The notes beneath the pieces are model-generated. The model had not been told where the DNA came from, made no database searches, and worked only from the letters and a program-made list of their open reading frames with translations. A stretch of DNA of 64,000 bases from an uncultured Clostridia bacterium (GTDB lineage Bacteria > Bacillota > Clostridia > Oscillospirales > Acutalibacteraceae): positions 1 to 64,000 of the forward strand of contig CALWUW010000026.1 of NCBI GenBank assembly GCA_944384815.1, read 5' to 3'. This document shows, piece by piece, positions 40,440 to 48,225 of this stretch. Both the position numbers and the translations under genes were made by a program. Position 1 is the stretch's first letter, and the number at the start of each line of letters is the position of its first letter.

Positions 40440-40967
40440 ATGGAGCATAGCCTGAAGCAGTATTTGGAAGCGGGAAAAATTGTAGGGACCCATGGCGTTC
40501 GGGGAGAGCTTCGGGTAGAGCCCTGGTGTGATTCGGCGGACTTTTTAACGGGAATGCGGCAGTTTTACTGGGATGAAAAAGGAGCCCGCCCCGTCAAAGT
40601 TTTGCAGGCACGTCCTCATAAATCCTTGCTGCTTTTAAAATTAGAAGGCATCGAAACCGTGGAACAGGGAGACGCTTTGCGGGGGAAGATTTTGTACTTG
40701 GATCGGAAAGACGTGAAGCTACCTAAGGGGCGTTATTTTATACAGGATTTGCTGGGCCTTTCTGTGCTGGATGCGGACACGGGAAAGGCATGTGGTGTGC
40801 TGACACAAGTGATCCCCACAGGCGCTAACGATGTGTATGAAGTAAAGACGCCGGAGGGGAAGACGTATTTGGTTCCTGCCATTAAGGAGATCATTGTGGA
40901 GATTCAGCCGAAAAACGGAAAGCTGCTTCTTCGTCCCATGAAAGGGTTGTTTGACGATGAGGATTGA
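40440..40967 (+). CDS. rimM: 16S rRNA processing protein RimM
   Basis: A 175-residue ribosome maturation factor that binds S19 and helps assemble the 30S head. N-terminal barrel: EAGKIVGTHGVRGELRVEP; C-terminal PRC barrel: GRYFIQDLLGLSVLD and VPAIKEIIVEI. Start ATG 40440 after AGAAAGGAA; ATG 40431 is too close to that site. It overlaps trmD by 11 bases. Confidence 0.96.
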   Translation: MEHSLKQYLEAGKIVGTHGVRGELRVEPWCDSADFLTGMRQFYWDEKGARPVKVLQARPHKSLLLLKLEGIETVEQGDALRGKILYLDRKDVKLPKGRYFIQDLLGLSVLDADTGKACGVLTQVIPTGANDVYEVKTPEGKTYLVPAIKEIIVEIQPKNGKLLLRPMKGLFDDED

Positions 40968-41697
40968 TATATTGACACTGTTTCCGGAAATGTGTGAAGC
41001 AGTGATGGGGGAAAGTATTATCGGACGTGCCCGAAAAAAGGGGGTTCTGCAGGTTTTTTGCCATCAATTTCGGGATTTTGCCGGTAATAAACACAATCGG
41101 GTAGACGATACTATATTTGGCGGCGGAATGGGAATGCTGCTGATGGCGGAGCCTATCGCCGCTTGTTTGGACGACCTATATGAACAATTGGGGAAACGTC
41201 CGCATACAGTGTATATGTCTCCGCAAGGAAAAACATTGACCCAGGCCCGGGTCAAAGAATTGGCATCCATGGAAAATCTGGTGATTCTTTGCGGCCATTA
41301 CGAAGGCGTGGATGAGCGGGTTCTGGAAGAGTACGTGGATGAGGAAATCTCCTTGGGAGATTTTGTGCTCACCGGCGGGGAGATTCCGGCATTGGCACTG
41401 GCGGATTCGGTAAGCCGACTGGTTCCCGGGGTGCTTTCGGCGGAGGAATGTTTCGAGGAGGAAAGCCATTACAACGGGCTTCTGGAATATCCCCAGTATA
41501 CCCGGCCTGCGGTATGGCGGGGAAAAGAAGTGCCGGAAGTTCTGCTTTCCGGGCATCATGCCAATATTCGCCGGTGGCGGCATCAGCAATCTTTGCTTCG
41601 GACGGCGCAGAAACGTCCTGAACTTTTGGAGAAAGCTGATTTAACGGAAGAAGATCGGATGTTTCTTGAGGAGATGAAAAAGTCGGAAGATCTTTGA
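40957..41697 (+). CDS. trmD: tRNA (guanine-N1)-methyltransferase TrmD
   Basis: A 246-residue SPOUT methyltransferase making m1G37 in tRNA. Key segments: RIDILTLFPEMCEAV, DDTIFGGGMGMLL, CGHYEGVDERVLE and the knot region DEEISLGDFVLTGGEIPAL. ATG 40957 lies inside the end of rimM. The ribosomal protein gene rplS, which follows trmD in most Firmicutes, is absent here. Confidence 0.97.
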   Translation: MRIDILTLFPEMCEAVMGESIIGRARKKGVLQVFCHQFRDFAGNKHNRVDDTIFGGGMGMLLMAEPIAACLDDLYEQLGKRPHTVYMSPQGKTLTQARVKELASMENLVILCGHYEGVDERVLEEYVDEEISLGDFVLTGGEIPALALADSVSRLVPGVLSAEECFEEESHYNGLLEYPQYTRPAVWRGKEVPEVLLSGHHANIRRWRHQQSLLRTAQKRPELLEKADLTEEDRMFLEEMKKSEDL

Positions 41698-41792
41698 TCT
41701 ATGCTGTCTGGTGTATATTTTTAGACGGCGAAAACAAAGTTTCACATATGAAAATTCAGCATAAACAATAATAGTTTTCCACAATAATAGCA

Positions 41793-41810
41793 AAGTGCAC
41801 AATTGCACTT
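41793..41810. promoter_or_regulatory. Small inverted repeat upstream of the HPr promoter
   Basis: AAGTGCA (41793-41799) and TGCACTT (41804-41810) with a 4-nt spacer, about 50 bases before the -35 element. It could be an operator; no known regulator was matched. Confidence 0.35.
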
Positions 41811-41860
41811 GGTCACTAAAACCACGCTTTCAGCTAGAAAACCAAAGTTTTGGAAAGCAG

Positions 41861-41888
41861 TTGACGGTATGTGGGTTTGTGATATAAT
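41861..41888 (+). promoter_or_regulatory. Promoter of the HPr gene
   Basis: TTGACG, a 16-nt spacer and TATAAT, about 100 bases before the start codon. Confidence 0.8.
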
Positions 41889-41988
41889 AGGGTCATATAG
41901 AGCTGAAGGCAGTTGTCTGCCGGGCAGGTATGTCCTTATACGAAAATTTGAAATTAAGAATTTTGACGAATGTAGGAGTGAATTTGCA

Positions 41989-42252
41989 ATGTGTGTGAAA
42001 GAAGTACTGGTTCAGAATCAGGTAGGGCTGCATGCCCGTCCGGCCACATTTTTTATTCAGAAGGCCAATGAGTTTAAGTCTTCCATTTGGGTGGAAAAGG
42101 AAGAGAGAAGAGTAAACGCGAAGAGTTTGCTGGGCGTTTTGTCTTTGGGTATTGTGGGCGGAACCAGTATCCGCATTATTGCAGACGGCTCGGATGAAGA
42201 AGAAGCTGTGGACAGCCTGGTAAGCCTGGTGCAGTCCGGATTTGCCGAATAA
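41989..42252 (+). CDS. ptsH: HPr family phosphocarrier protein
   Basis: An 87-residue HPr. His15 (GLHARPA) is the site phosphorylated by enzyme I, and Ser46 (NAKSLLGVLSLGI) the site for HPr kinase, so both functions, sugar phosphotransfer and CcpA co-regulation, are possible. This excludes a Crh-type protein, which lacks His15. Start ATG 41989 follows TAGGAGTG. It stands alone with its own promoter and terminator, away from enzyme I. Confidence 0.93.
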   Translation: MCVKEVLVQNQVGLHARPATFFIQKANEFKSSIWVEKEERRVNAKSLLGVLSLGIVGGTSIRIIADGSDEEEAVDSLVSLVQSGFAE

Positions 42253-42324
42253 GGCTGGGATCGGAAGATCTTGGTTTTCCGGAAGAAGACAAGCTGCTCT
42301 TTCGGAGGGCAAAATGAAGAAATG

Positions 42325-42358
42325 AAAGCGCTCTGTACAATGTACCGGGCGCTTTTTC
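42325..42358 (+). terminator. Terminator after the HPr gene
   Basis: AAAGCGC (42325-42331) pairs with GCGCTTT (42349-42355), with an inner GTAC-GTAC pairing, then TTCTCTTTT. Confidence 0.75.
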
Positions 42359-42409
42359 TCTTTTCCGATGTATTGCTTATGAAGCCGCCTTTGCGGAGAA
42401 AGGAAAAAC

Positions 42410-44341
42410 ATGGAGACCCAGAAGCAAAGAATTAGGAGATTACGGGAAAAAGCCATGAAACTGCCGCTGCAGCCCGGCGTGTATATCATGCGGGACGCAT
42501 ATGGGCATATTATTTACATTGGTAAGGCAAAGGCGCTGAAAAATCGTGTCAGCCAATATTTTGGCAGCGATAAAAACCATCATGAAAAGGTTCGGCGTAT
42601 GGTTTCCAATGTGGAGGATTTTGAGTATATTCTTACGGACAGCGAATTTGAAGCTTTGGTTTTGGAATGCAGCCTGATCAAGCAGCATACGCCTAAATAT
42701 AATATCCTTTTGAAGGACGACAAGGGGTATCATTATATCCGGATCACCCGGGAGGCTTGGCCCAAAATTTCCCCGGCAAAGCAAAAACTGGAGGACGGAG
42801 CCGAGTACATTGGCCCATATGTCAGCGCCTGGGCTACCCGGGAAAGTGTGGAGGAAGCGCTGCGTATCTTTAAACTGCCGGATTGTAGCCGGGTGTTCCC
42901 CCGGGATATAGGGAAAGAACGGCCCTGTCTGCAGTTTTTTATCGGTCAGTGCTGTGCTCCCTGTGCCGGAAAAGTCAGCCAGGAAGAATATGCGGAATTT
43001 TGCCGGGAGGCGGAAGCATTTCTTCGGGGCGGAGGAAAAACCAATCTTCAGGAATTGTCCAGAGAGATGGAAGAAGCGGCGGAAAATCTGGAATTCGAAA
43101 AGGCGGCCCGGCTGCGGGATCGCATCGCCGCGCTGAAGAAAATCACAGCGAAGCAAAAGGTGGTGGCCCTGAAATATCCGGAACAGGATATGATTGCTCT
43201 GGCCCAGGTGGGAGGAACCAGCTGCTTTGAAGTGTTTCGCTTTTCCGGGGGGCGCCTGTACGATCGGGAAACGTTTCTTCTGGGTGAAATCGGGGATACC
43301 GCTCAGGCACGCATGGAGTTTTTAGAGCGGTATTATTCCATGCGGGAGCATGTCCCTCCCCGGATCTGTTTGGACGGAGAGGCCGCAGAGATGCCTCTTC
43401 TTTCCCAGTGGCTTTCTTCCAAAGCCGGGAGAAAGGTGACTTTGTTCCTGCCCCAGCGGGGAGAGCAGGCCCAGCTGGTGGAAATGTGCCGCAGCAACGC
43501 GGCGGAGCACGTCGCCCAAGCTGTGGGGCGGACAGGCCGGGAAGCGGCGGCTTTAAATGAATTGGCCCGGCTTTTGGGAATGGAGGTTCCTCCCAGACGG
43601 ATCGAGGCGTATGACATCAGCCATTTGGCCGGCGGGGAAAACGTCGCAGGTATGGTTGTGTTTGTGGACGGAAGGCCGGCAAAGCAGGAATACCGAAAAT
43701 TTCAAATCAAAACTGTTTCCGGAGCGGATGACTACGCTTCCATGCGAGAAGTGCTGCAACGGCGGCTGCAGGAATACAAAAAATCTTTGGAAACAAAGGA
43801 AGCAGAGAAACCAGAAAGCGAAAAAACAGGGTTCGCCTGTTTGCCGGATCTGATCTTGTTGGATGGAGGCAAGGGGCAGGTGTCCGCGGTGCGGCCTGTG
43901 CTGGAGGAGGCAGAAGTGGATATCCCTCTGTTCGGCATGGTGAAGGATGATAAGCACAGGACCCGTGCCATTGCCCAGGAAGGCGGGGAAATCTCCATTT
44001 CTTCCACCCGTTCTGCGTTTACGCTGGTCAGTGCCATTCAGGAAGAAGTGCATCGGTTTGCTATCGGATACCATCGGCAGCTGCGGAAAAAGAATGTGCT
44101 GGGATCTTCCTTGCAGGAAATTCCTGGAATCGGTCCTGCCAGAGCCAAGGCGCTTTTGCGGTATTTCCGAACAGTTTCCTCCATTCGGGACGCACAGGTG
44201 GAGGAGCTGGAAAAGGCGCCGGGAATGAATCGCCCCGTGGCTTTGGCGGTATACCGTTTTTATCATCCGGAACAGGCTTCCGGAGAATGTGAAGAGAAGG
44301 AAATAACAGAGAAAGACGGAGGCGTTTCTCCTCTGGGTTGA
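42410..44341 (+). CDS. uvrC: Excinuclease ABC subunit C
   Basis: A 643-residue nuclease of nucleotide excision repair. Domains: GIY-YIG (PGVYIMRDAYGHIIYIGKAKALKNRV in residues ~20-50), Fe-S cysteines (CLQFFIGQCCAPCAG), UVR helical motif (EEAAENLEFEKAARLRDRI), RNase H-like domain (RRIEAYDISHLAG, LILLDGGKGQ) and C-terminal helix-hairpin-helix pair (IPGIGPARAKALL). Between ~465 and 475 there is a Lys/Glu-rich insertion (SLETKEAEKPESEKTG). Start ATG 42410 follows GAAAGG. rsmD and coaD follow. Confidence 0.97.
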   Translation: METQKQRIRRLREKAMKLPLQPGVYIMRDAYGHIIYIGKAKALKNRVSQYFGSDKNHHEKVRRMVSNVEDFEYILTDSEFEALVLECSLIKQHTPKYNILLKDDKGYHYIRITREAWPKISPAKQKLEDGAEYIGPYVSAWATRESVEEALRIFKLPDCSRVFPRDIGKERPCLQFFIGQCCAPCAGKVSQEEYAEFCREAEAFLRGGGKTNLQELSREMEEAAENLEFEKAARLRDRIAALKKITAKQKVVALKYPEQDMIALAQVGGTSCFEVFRFSGGRLYDRETFLLGEIGDTAQARMEFLERYYSMREHVPPRICLDGEAAEMPLLSQWLSSKAGRKVTLFLPQRGEQAQLVEMCRSNAAEHVAQAVGRTGREAAALNELARLLGMEVPPRRIEAYDISHLAGGENVAGMVVFVDGRPAKQEYRKFQIKTVSGADDYASMREVLQRRLQEYKKSLETKEAEKPESEKTGFACLPDLILLDGGKGQVSAVRPVLEEAEVDIPLFGMVKDDKHRTRAIAQEGGEISISSTRSAFTLVSAIQEEVHRFAIGYHRQLRKKNVLGSSLQEIPGIGPARAKALLRYFRTVSSIRDAQVEELEKAPGMNRPVALAVYRFYHPEQASGECEEKEITEKDGGVSPLG

Positions 44342-44399
44342 CAAGAGAACCGAATCATGTGATAATTGTAACAACATCGGGAGCAGTGGAGGAAAGAGC

Positions 44400-44948
44400 A
44401 TGCGAGTCATTACAGGCACAGCCCGGGGGAAACGGCTGGTTACTCTGGAAGGAGAAGCGGTTCGGCCTACGCCCGATCGGGTAAAAGAAGGGATTTTCAG
44501 CGCCGTGCAGTTTCAGGTAGAAGGACGTACGGTTTTGGATTTGTTTACAGGCTCCGGGCAGCTGGCCATTGAGGCGCTGAGCCGGGGAGCGGCGAAAGCC
44601 GTTATGGTGGACGCCTCCAAGAACTCTCTGGCGGTGGCGGAAAAGAATTTGAAAACAACGGAGCTGCTGGATAAAGCGAAGTTGGTGCGTTCGGATTTTG
44701 CGTCCTATCTTTCTGCGTCCGGAGAGAAATTCGATTTAGCGTTTTTGGACCCTCCCTATCGGGCGGGGCTTCTTCAGCAGGCTTTGCCCATGGTGGTAAA
44801 GCGGATGAATCCGGGAGGAAGCATTTTTTGTGAACATCCCTGGGACGAGCCTCTTCCGGAGCAGGTGGAAAATTTTGTAAAGAAGAAAGAATACCGTTAC
44901 GGTAAAATTCTGGTGACACTTTATCAACGTGAGGATGTGGAGCTATGA
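44400..44948 (+). CDS. rsmD: 16S rRNA (guanine966-N2)-methyltransferase RsmD
   Basis: A 182-residue SAM-dependent methyltransferase. Motif I VLDLFTGSGQLAIEALSRGA and the catalytic LDPPYRAG are present. Start ATG 44400 follows GGAGGAAAG. The stop overlaps the start of coaD as ATGA, the usual pair. Confidence 0.95.
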   Translation: MRVITGTARGKRLVTLEGEAVRPTPDRVKEGIFSAVQFQVEGRTVLDLFTGSGQLAIEALSRGAAKAVMVDASKNSLAVAEKNLKTTELLDKAKLVRSDFASYLSASGEKFDLAFLDPPYRAGLLQQALPMVVKRMNPGGSIFCEHPWDEPLPEQVENFVKKKEYRYGKILVTLYQREDVEL

Positions 44949-45439
44949 CAATGGCAATTTGTCCCGGCAGTTTTGACCCGGTGACATTGGGTCATATGGA
45001 TATTATTCAAAGAGCGACCAAGCTGTTCGATCATGTGATCGTGGCTGTAATGGTGAATCCCGCCAAGAAAACCATGTTCAGTGTGGAAGAACGGATGGAG
45101 CTTCTGAAAAAATGCGTTGCCGATATGCCCAATGTGGAAGTGGTAGGTTTTCGGGGCCTTTTGGCCGAGTATGCCCGGGAAAGAGGAATCACAGCCATTG
45201 TGAAAGGGCTCCGGGCAGTTTCCGATTTTGAATACGAGTTCCAGATGGCTTTGACAAACAAAAAGCTGAATCACGAGCTGGAGACGGTATTTCTCACCAC
45301 TCAGGCGCAGAATATGTATCTCAGCTCCAGTATTGTAAAAGATATTGCCAGCTTTGGCGGAGATATTTCCGGGTTTGTTCCGGAGCCGGTTTTGGAAGAT
45401 ATCCGCAAGAGACTGTATACAGGGGGAACGGAAAAATGA
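44945..45439 (+). CDS. coaD: Phosphopantetheine adenylyltransferase
   Basis: A 164-residue enzyme of CoA synthesis, transferring AMP to 4'-phosphopantetheine. Signatures: GSFDPVTLGHMDII (nucleotide binding, (T/H)xGH) and MYLSSSIVKDIASFGGDISGFVP (ISSTxxR-type loop). ATGA overlap with rsmD in front and with the coiled-coil gene behind. Confidence 0.97.
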   Translation: MTMAICPGSFDPVTLGHMDIIQRATKLFDHVIVAVMVNPAKKTMFSVEERMELLKKCVADMPNVEVVGFRGLLAEYARERGITAIVKGLRAVSDFEYEFQMALTNKKLNHELETVFLTTQAQNMYLSSSIVKDIASFGGDISGFVPEPVLEDIRKRLYTGGTEK

Positions 45440-45900
45440 ACGTGGAAGAACTGATTGAGGAGTTGCTGAATCTGGTGGACAAGGCCTGGCATCCGCCGCT
45501 GACCAGAGGCCATATTATGCTGGACGGAGAAGAGGTGCGCCAGATTTTGGAGGAAATCCAAAGCGGCCTCCCCGATGAAATCCGTCAGGCGAAAGCCATT
45601 GTAGCCGATCGTTCCCAGATCATCAGTGACGCAAAGCGGGAAGCGGAAACCATTGTACGGGTGGCGGAAGAGCGGGCCAAGGCCATGGTGAATCAGAACG
45701 AGATCGTAAAGCAGGCGCAGCAGAAGTCCAGTGAAATGCTGGCTCAGGCTCAGGCCCGGTTCCGGGAGATGCGCAAAGCTTCCAACGACTATATTGACGA
45801 TTTGATGCGGAGAACGGATGAAGGCCTGGCTGCCAATCTGGCGGAATTGCGTCAGACACGGCAGAATATCAAGGCTTCTCAAAAGTCCGGGCAGAGCTAA
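45436..45900 (+). CDS. DivIVA-like coiled-coil protein
   Basis: A 154-residue, mostly helical protein. After an N-terminal segment (LTRGHIMLDGEEVRQILEEIQSGLP), residues ~50-150 form a long charged coiled coil rich in Ala, Glu, Gln and Arg (ISDAKREAETIVRVAEERAKAMV). It overlaps the coaD stop by ATGA. Such proteins follow coaD in many Clostridia and are annotated as ATPase or V-ATPase-like on weak similarity. I see no nucleotide-binding motif; a cytoskeletal or division role is a guess from the adjacent dcw cluster. Confidence 0.75.
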   Translation: MNVEELIEELLNLVDKAWHPPLTRGHIMLDGEEVRQILEEIQSGLPDEIRQAKAIVADRSQIISDAKREAETIVRVAEERAKAMVNQNEIVKQAQQKSSEMLAQAQARFREMRKASNDYIDDLMRRTDEGLAANLAELRQTRQNIKASQKSGQS

Positions 45901-45922
45901 ATCCTTTTGTAAATACAACAGC

Positions 45923-45964
45923 AAAGCACATTCTTTCCCAACTGCGGATAGAATGTGCTTTTTT
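45923..45964 (+). terminator. Terminator before the dcw cluster
   Basis: A 12-bp perfect stem (45923-45934 with 45950-45961), 15-nt loop, T6 tract. Confidence 0.88.
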
Positions 45965-46062
45965 GTCGCAAAATGGAAAAAGATAAAAAAGTACAGGAAA
46001 AAATTGGCGAAAAAAGCAAAAATTTTCCAGAGAAAAAGAGTTAACATAATTGTATTTTTGGG

Positions 46063-46091
46063 TTGCAATTTTGATACGCTTAGGGTATAAT
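46063..46091 (+). promoter_or_regulatory. Promoter of the mraZ operon
   Basis: TTGCAA, a 17-nt spacer and TATAAT, about 55 bases before the mraZ start. Confidence 0.78.
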
Positions 46092-46102
46092 TTTACCATC
46101 AG

Positions 46103-46136
46103 GTGGTTGAAAGTGGTTTAATATGCCACAAAGTGG
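46103..46136 (+). promoter_or_regulatory. MraZ-box-like GTGG repeats
   Basis: GTGG occurs at 46103, 46113 and 46133, that is at steps of 10 and 20 bases on the same face of the helix, two of them as AAAGTGG. MraZ binds direct GTGG-type repeats with about 10-base spacing in its own promoter, so autoregulation is likely. Confidence 0.7.
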
Positions 46137-46144
46137 AGGGAAAA

Positions 46145-46564
46145 ATGCTGATAGGGGAGTACCAACATAGCATTGACCCGAAAGGTCGGATCATTGTCCC
46201 GTCGAAATTTCGTGAAGATCTCGGCGATTGCTTCTATGTCACAAAGGGCATAGGGCAGTCTCTTTTTGTGCTTTCACTGCCTGAATGGGAAAAACTGCAG
46301 GAAAAGATCATGGCTATGCCTATGAGCAAAGCCAGAGCTTTGCAACTTTACTTTTTTGCAGGAGCCACCGAAGTGGAGCCGGACAAGCAGGGAAGAATCA
46401 TGATTCCGGCGCATCTGCGGGAACATGCAGGCCTGACGAAGGACGTAGCCTTTGTGGGTGTTTCCCGGCGGGCGGAAATTTGGGACTACAGCAAGTGGAC
46501 AGCCTTTAACGCTTCTTTGACCCAGGAGAGCATTGCCGAAGCGATGGACGAGCTGGAGCTTTGA
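46145..46564 (+). CDS. mraZ: Transcriptional regulator MraZ
   Basis: A 139-residue protein with two SpoVT-AbrB-like halves: EYQHSIDPKGRIIVPSKFRED and GATEVEPDKQGRIMIPAHLREHAGL (PDKQGRIMIP core). It forms rings and represses its own operon. I chose ATG 46145 after GGAGGG; the open frame from 46103 covers the MraZ-box-like repeats. First gene of the division and cell wall cluster. Confidence 0.97.
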   Translation: MLIGEYQHSIDPKGRIIVPSKFREDLGDCFYVTKGIGQSLFVLSLPEWEKLQEKIMAMPMSKARALQLYFFAGATEVEPDKQGRIMIPAHLREHAGLTKDVAFVGVSRRAEIWDYSKWTAFNASLTQESIAEAMDELEL

Positions 46565-46583
46565 GAAGAGAGGACGGTGTCTT

Positions 46584-47528
46584 GTGGAATTTTCGCATAA
46601 ACCGGTCCTGTTTCAGGAGACCATAGAATCTTTGGCTATTCAGCCCCAGGGAATCTACATTGACGGCACGGCAGGCGGCGGAGGTCATTCCTCTGCGATT
46701 TTGGAACGCTTGACCACAGGCAAGCTGCTTTCCATCGACCAGGATCCCGATGCCATAGCTGTGGTTACGAAGCGTTTTGCCGGAAACCCTTGTTCGTTGG
46801 TTCGTCGAGGGAATTTTTCACAAATGGCGGAATTGGCCGCAAAGGAAGGTATTTTCCAAGTGGACGGCGTTTTGCTGGACATCGGCGTATCCTCTCATCA
46901 ATTGGACACGGCGGAGCGGGGCTTTTCGTATCATCAGGATGCGCCGCTGGATATGCGCATGAGCCAGGAGGGGCTCTCCGCTGCGGATTTGGTAAATACG
47001 CTTTCCTGGCAGCAGCTGGCGGAGATCATCAGCCGCTACGGCGAAGATAAAAGTGCAAAAAGTATCGCAAAGGGCATTGTAGCCGCCCGGGAGGAGCAAC
47101 CCATTGAGACTACGCTTCAATTGGCGGAGATCATAAAAGCCTCGGTGCCGGCAGCGGTTCGGAGAGAGCCGGGACATCCCGCCAGAAAGACCTTTCAGGC
47201 GCTTAGGATCGCGGTAAACGGAGAACTGGACAGGCTTTCCGAAGGATTGGACGCCGCTTTTTCCCTGCTGAAACCGGGAGGAAGGCTGGCGGTGATCACT
47301 TTCCATTCCCTGGAAGACCGGATGGTCAAGCAAAGAATGGCTTCCTGGTGTTCGGGATGTACGTGCCCGCCGGATTTTCCGGTGTGTGTATGCGGGAAAA
47401 AGCCCAAGGCAGAGCTTCTCTACAAAAAGGGACTGGCTCCCAGTGAGAAGGAACTGGAGGAAAATCCCAGAGCGCGCAGCGCCAGGCTGCGTGTGTGTAT
47501 TCGCTTGGATAATGGAGAAAACGCTTGA
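46584..47528 (+). CDS. rsmH: 16S rRNA (cytosine1402-N4)-methyltransferase RsmH
   Basis: A 314-residue methyltransferase (MraW). Motifs: IDGTAGGGGHSSAIL (SAM), LDIGVSSHQLD, RGFSYHQDAPLDMRM and FHSLEDRMVKQ. Start GTG 46584 (VEFSHKPVLFQE) after GAGAGGA; the frame is open into mraZ without a ribosome binding site. It is 19 bases after mraZ. Confidence 0.96.
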   Translation: MEFSHKPVLFQETIESLAIQPQGIYIDGTAGGGGHSSAILERLTTGKLLSIDQDPDAIAVVTKRFAGNPCSLVRRGNFSQMAELAAKEGIFQVDGVLLDIGVSSHQLDTAERGFSYHQDAPLDMRMSQEGLSAADLVNTLSWQQLAEIISRYGEDKSAKSIAKGIVAAREEQPIETTLQLAEIIKASVPAAVRREPGHPARKTFQALRIAVNGELDRLSEGLDAAFSLLKPGGRLAVITFHSLEDRMVKQRMASWCSGCTCPPDFPVCVCGKKPKAELLYKKGLAPSEKELEENPRARSARLRVCIRLDNGENA

Positions 47529-47570
47529 AAAAAGCTGACGATAGAATTTCGGAAAGGACGGAAGTAAAAC

Positions 47571-48068
47571 ATGGCGCTGCACAACGAAGCTTACGATTTT
47601 TCGATGTTTGAGCCCAAACGCCGGGAACGGGAGGCTTCTCAAACTTCTAAAAAGAATATTATTGTCCTTCCGGAAAAAGAGCTGCAGAAAAACAGCAGAC
47701 CTAAACTGCACCCCTTTAAAATGCTTTCCCGATTTTTCTGCTTGGCTTTGATTTTAGGGGCTTTGGGAACGCTGGTGTATGGTCAGGTTCGATTGACGGA
47801 GCTGACGGAAGAAATCAATGTGGCTTCTCAAACGTTAGCGGAAGGGCAGAGCCTTCATACGCAGCTCCAGATGAAAACCAATGCACAGCTTTCTTTGGAT
47901 GACGTGGAAGAATATGCCCGGAACACTTTGGGTATGCGGCCCGCCGAACAAGGACAAGTGGAATACATTGTGCTTTCGGAAGGAGACGCCGGAGAGGTGC
48001 TGATCAGCGGGCAGGAGGAAAATGTGTTTTCTGCCATATGGCATTGGCTGGAAGACCTGCTTTCCTGA
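47571..48068 (+). CDS. ftsL: FtsL/DivIC-like cell division protein
   Basis: A 165-residue bitopic membrane protein: cytosolic N-terminus of about 50 basic residues, one helix (FFCLALILGALGTLVYG), then an extracellular coiled coil (VRLTELTEEINVASQTLAEGQSLHTQL) ending with DVEEYARNTLGMRPAEQGQVEYI, the septum formation initiator signature. It is in the normal ftsL place between rsmH and the class B PBP. Divisome scaffold with FtsQ and DivIC. Confidence 0.9.
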   Translation: MALHNEAYDFSMFEPKRREREASQTSKKNIIVLPEKELQKNSRPKLHPFKMLSRFFCLALILGALGTLVYGQVRLTELTEEINVASQTLAEGQSLHTQLQMKTNAQLSLDDVEEYARNTLGMRPAEQGQVEYIVLSEGDAGEVLISGQEENVFSAIWHWLEDLLS

Positions 48069-48150
48069 AAAGATTCGGTAAGAGAGACAGGCATAATCGC
48101 TTTCTTTAGGAAATAAGTATGAAATGCCGCATCTGCGGCTGAGCAAGGCG

Positions 48151-48187
48151 AATGGAAGTTAAGACAAACTCTTAACTTCCATTTTTG
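48151..48187 (+). terminator. Terminator-like hairpin between ftsL and the PBP gene
   Basis: A 13-bp perfect stem (48151-48163 with 48171-48183), 7-nt loop, followed by TTTTTG. It splits the dcw cluster into two transcription segments unless read through. Confidence 0.85.
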
Positions 48188-48225
48188 CAATGCCGGCGGT
48201 TTGTTCAGAAGGGATGGTGGATGAT

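Noticed and set aside
41989-42252. Crh instead of HPr
   Set aside because: His15 is present; Crh has another residue there.
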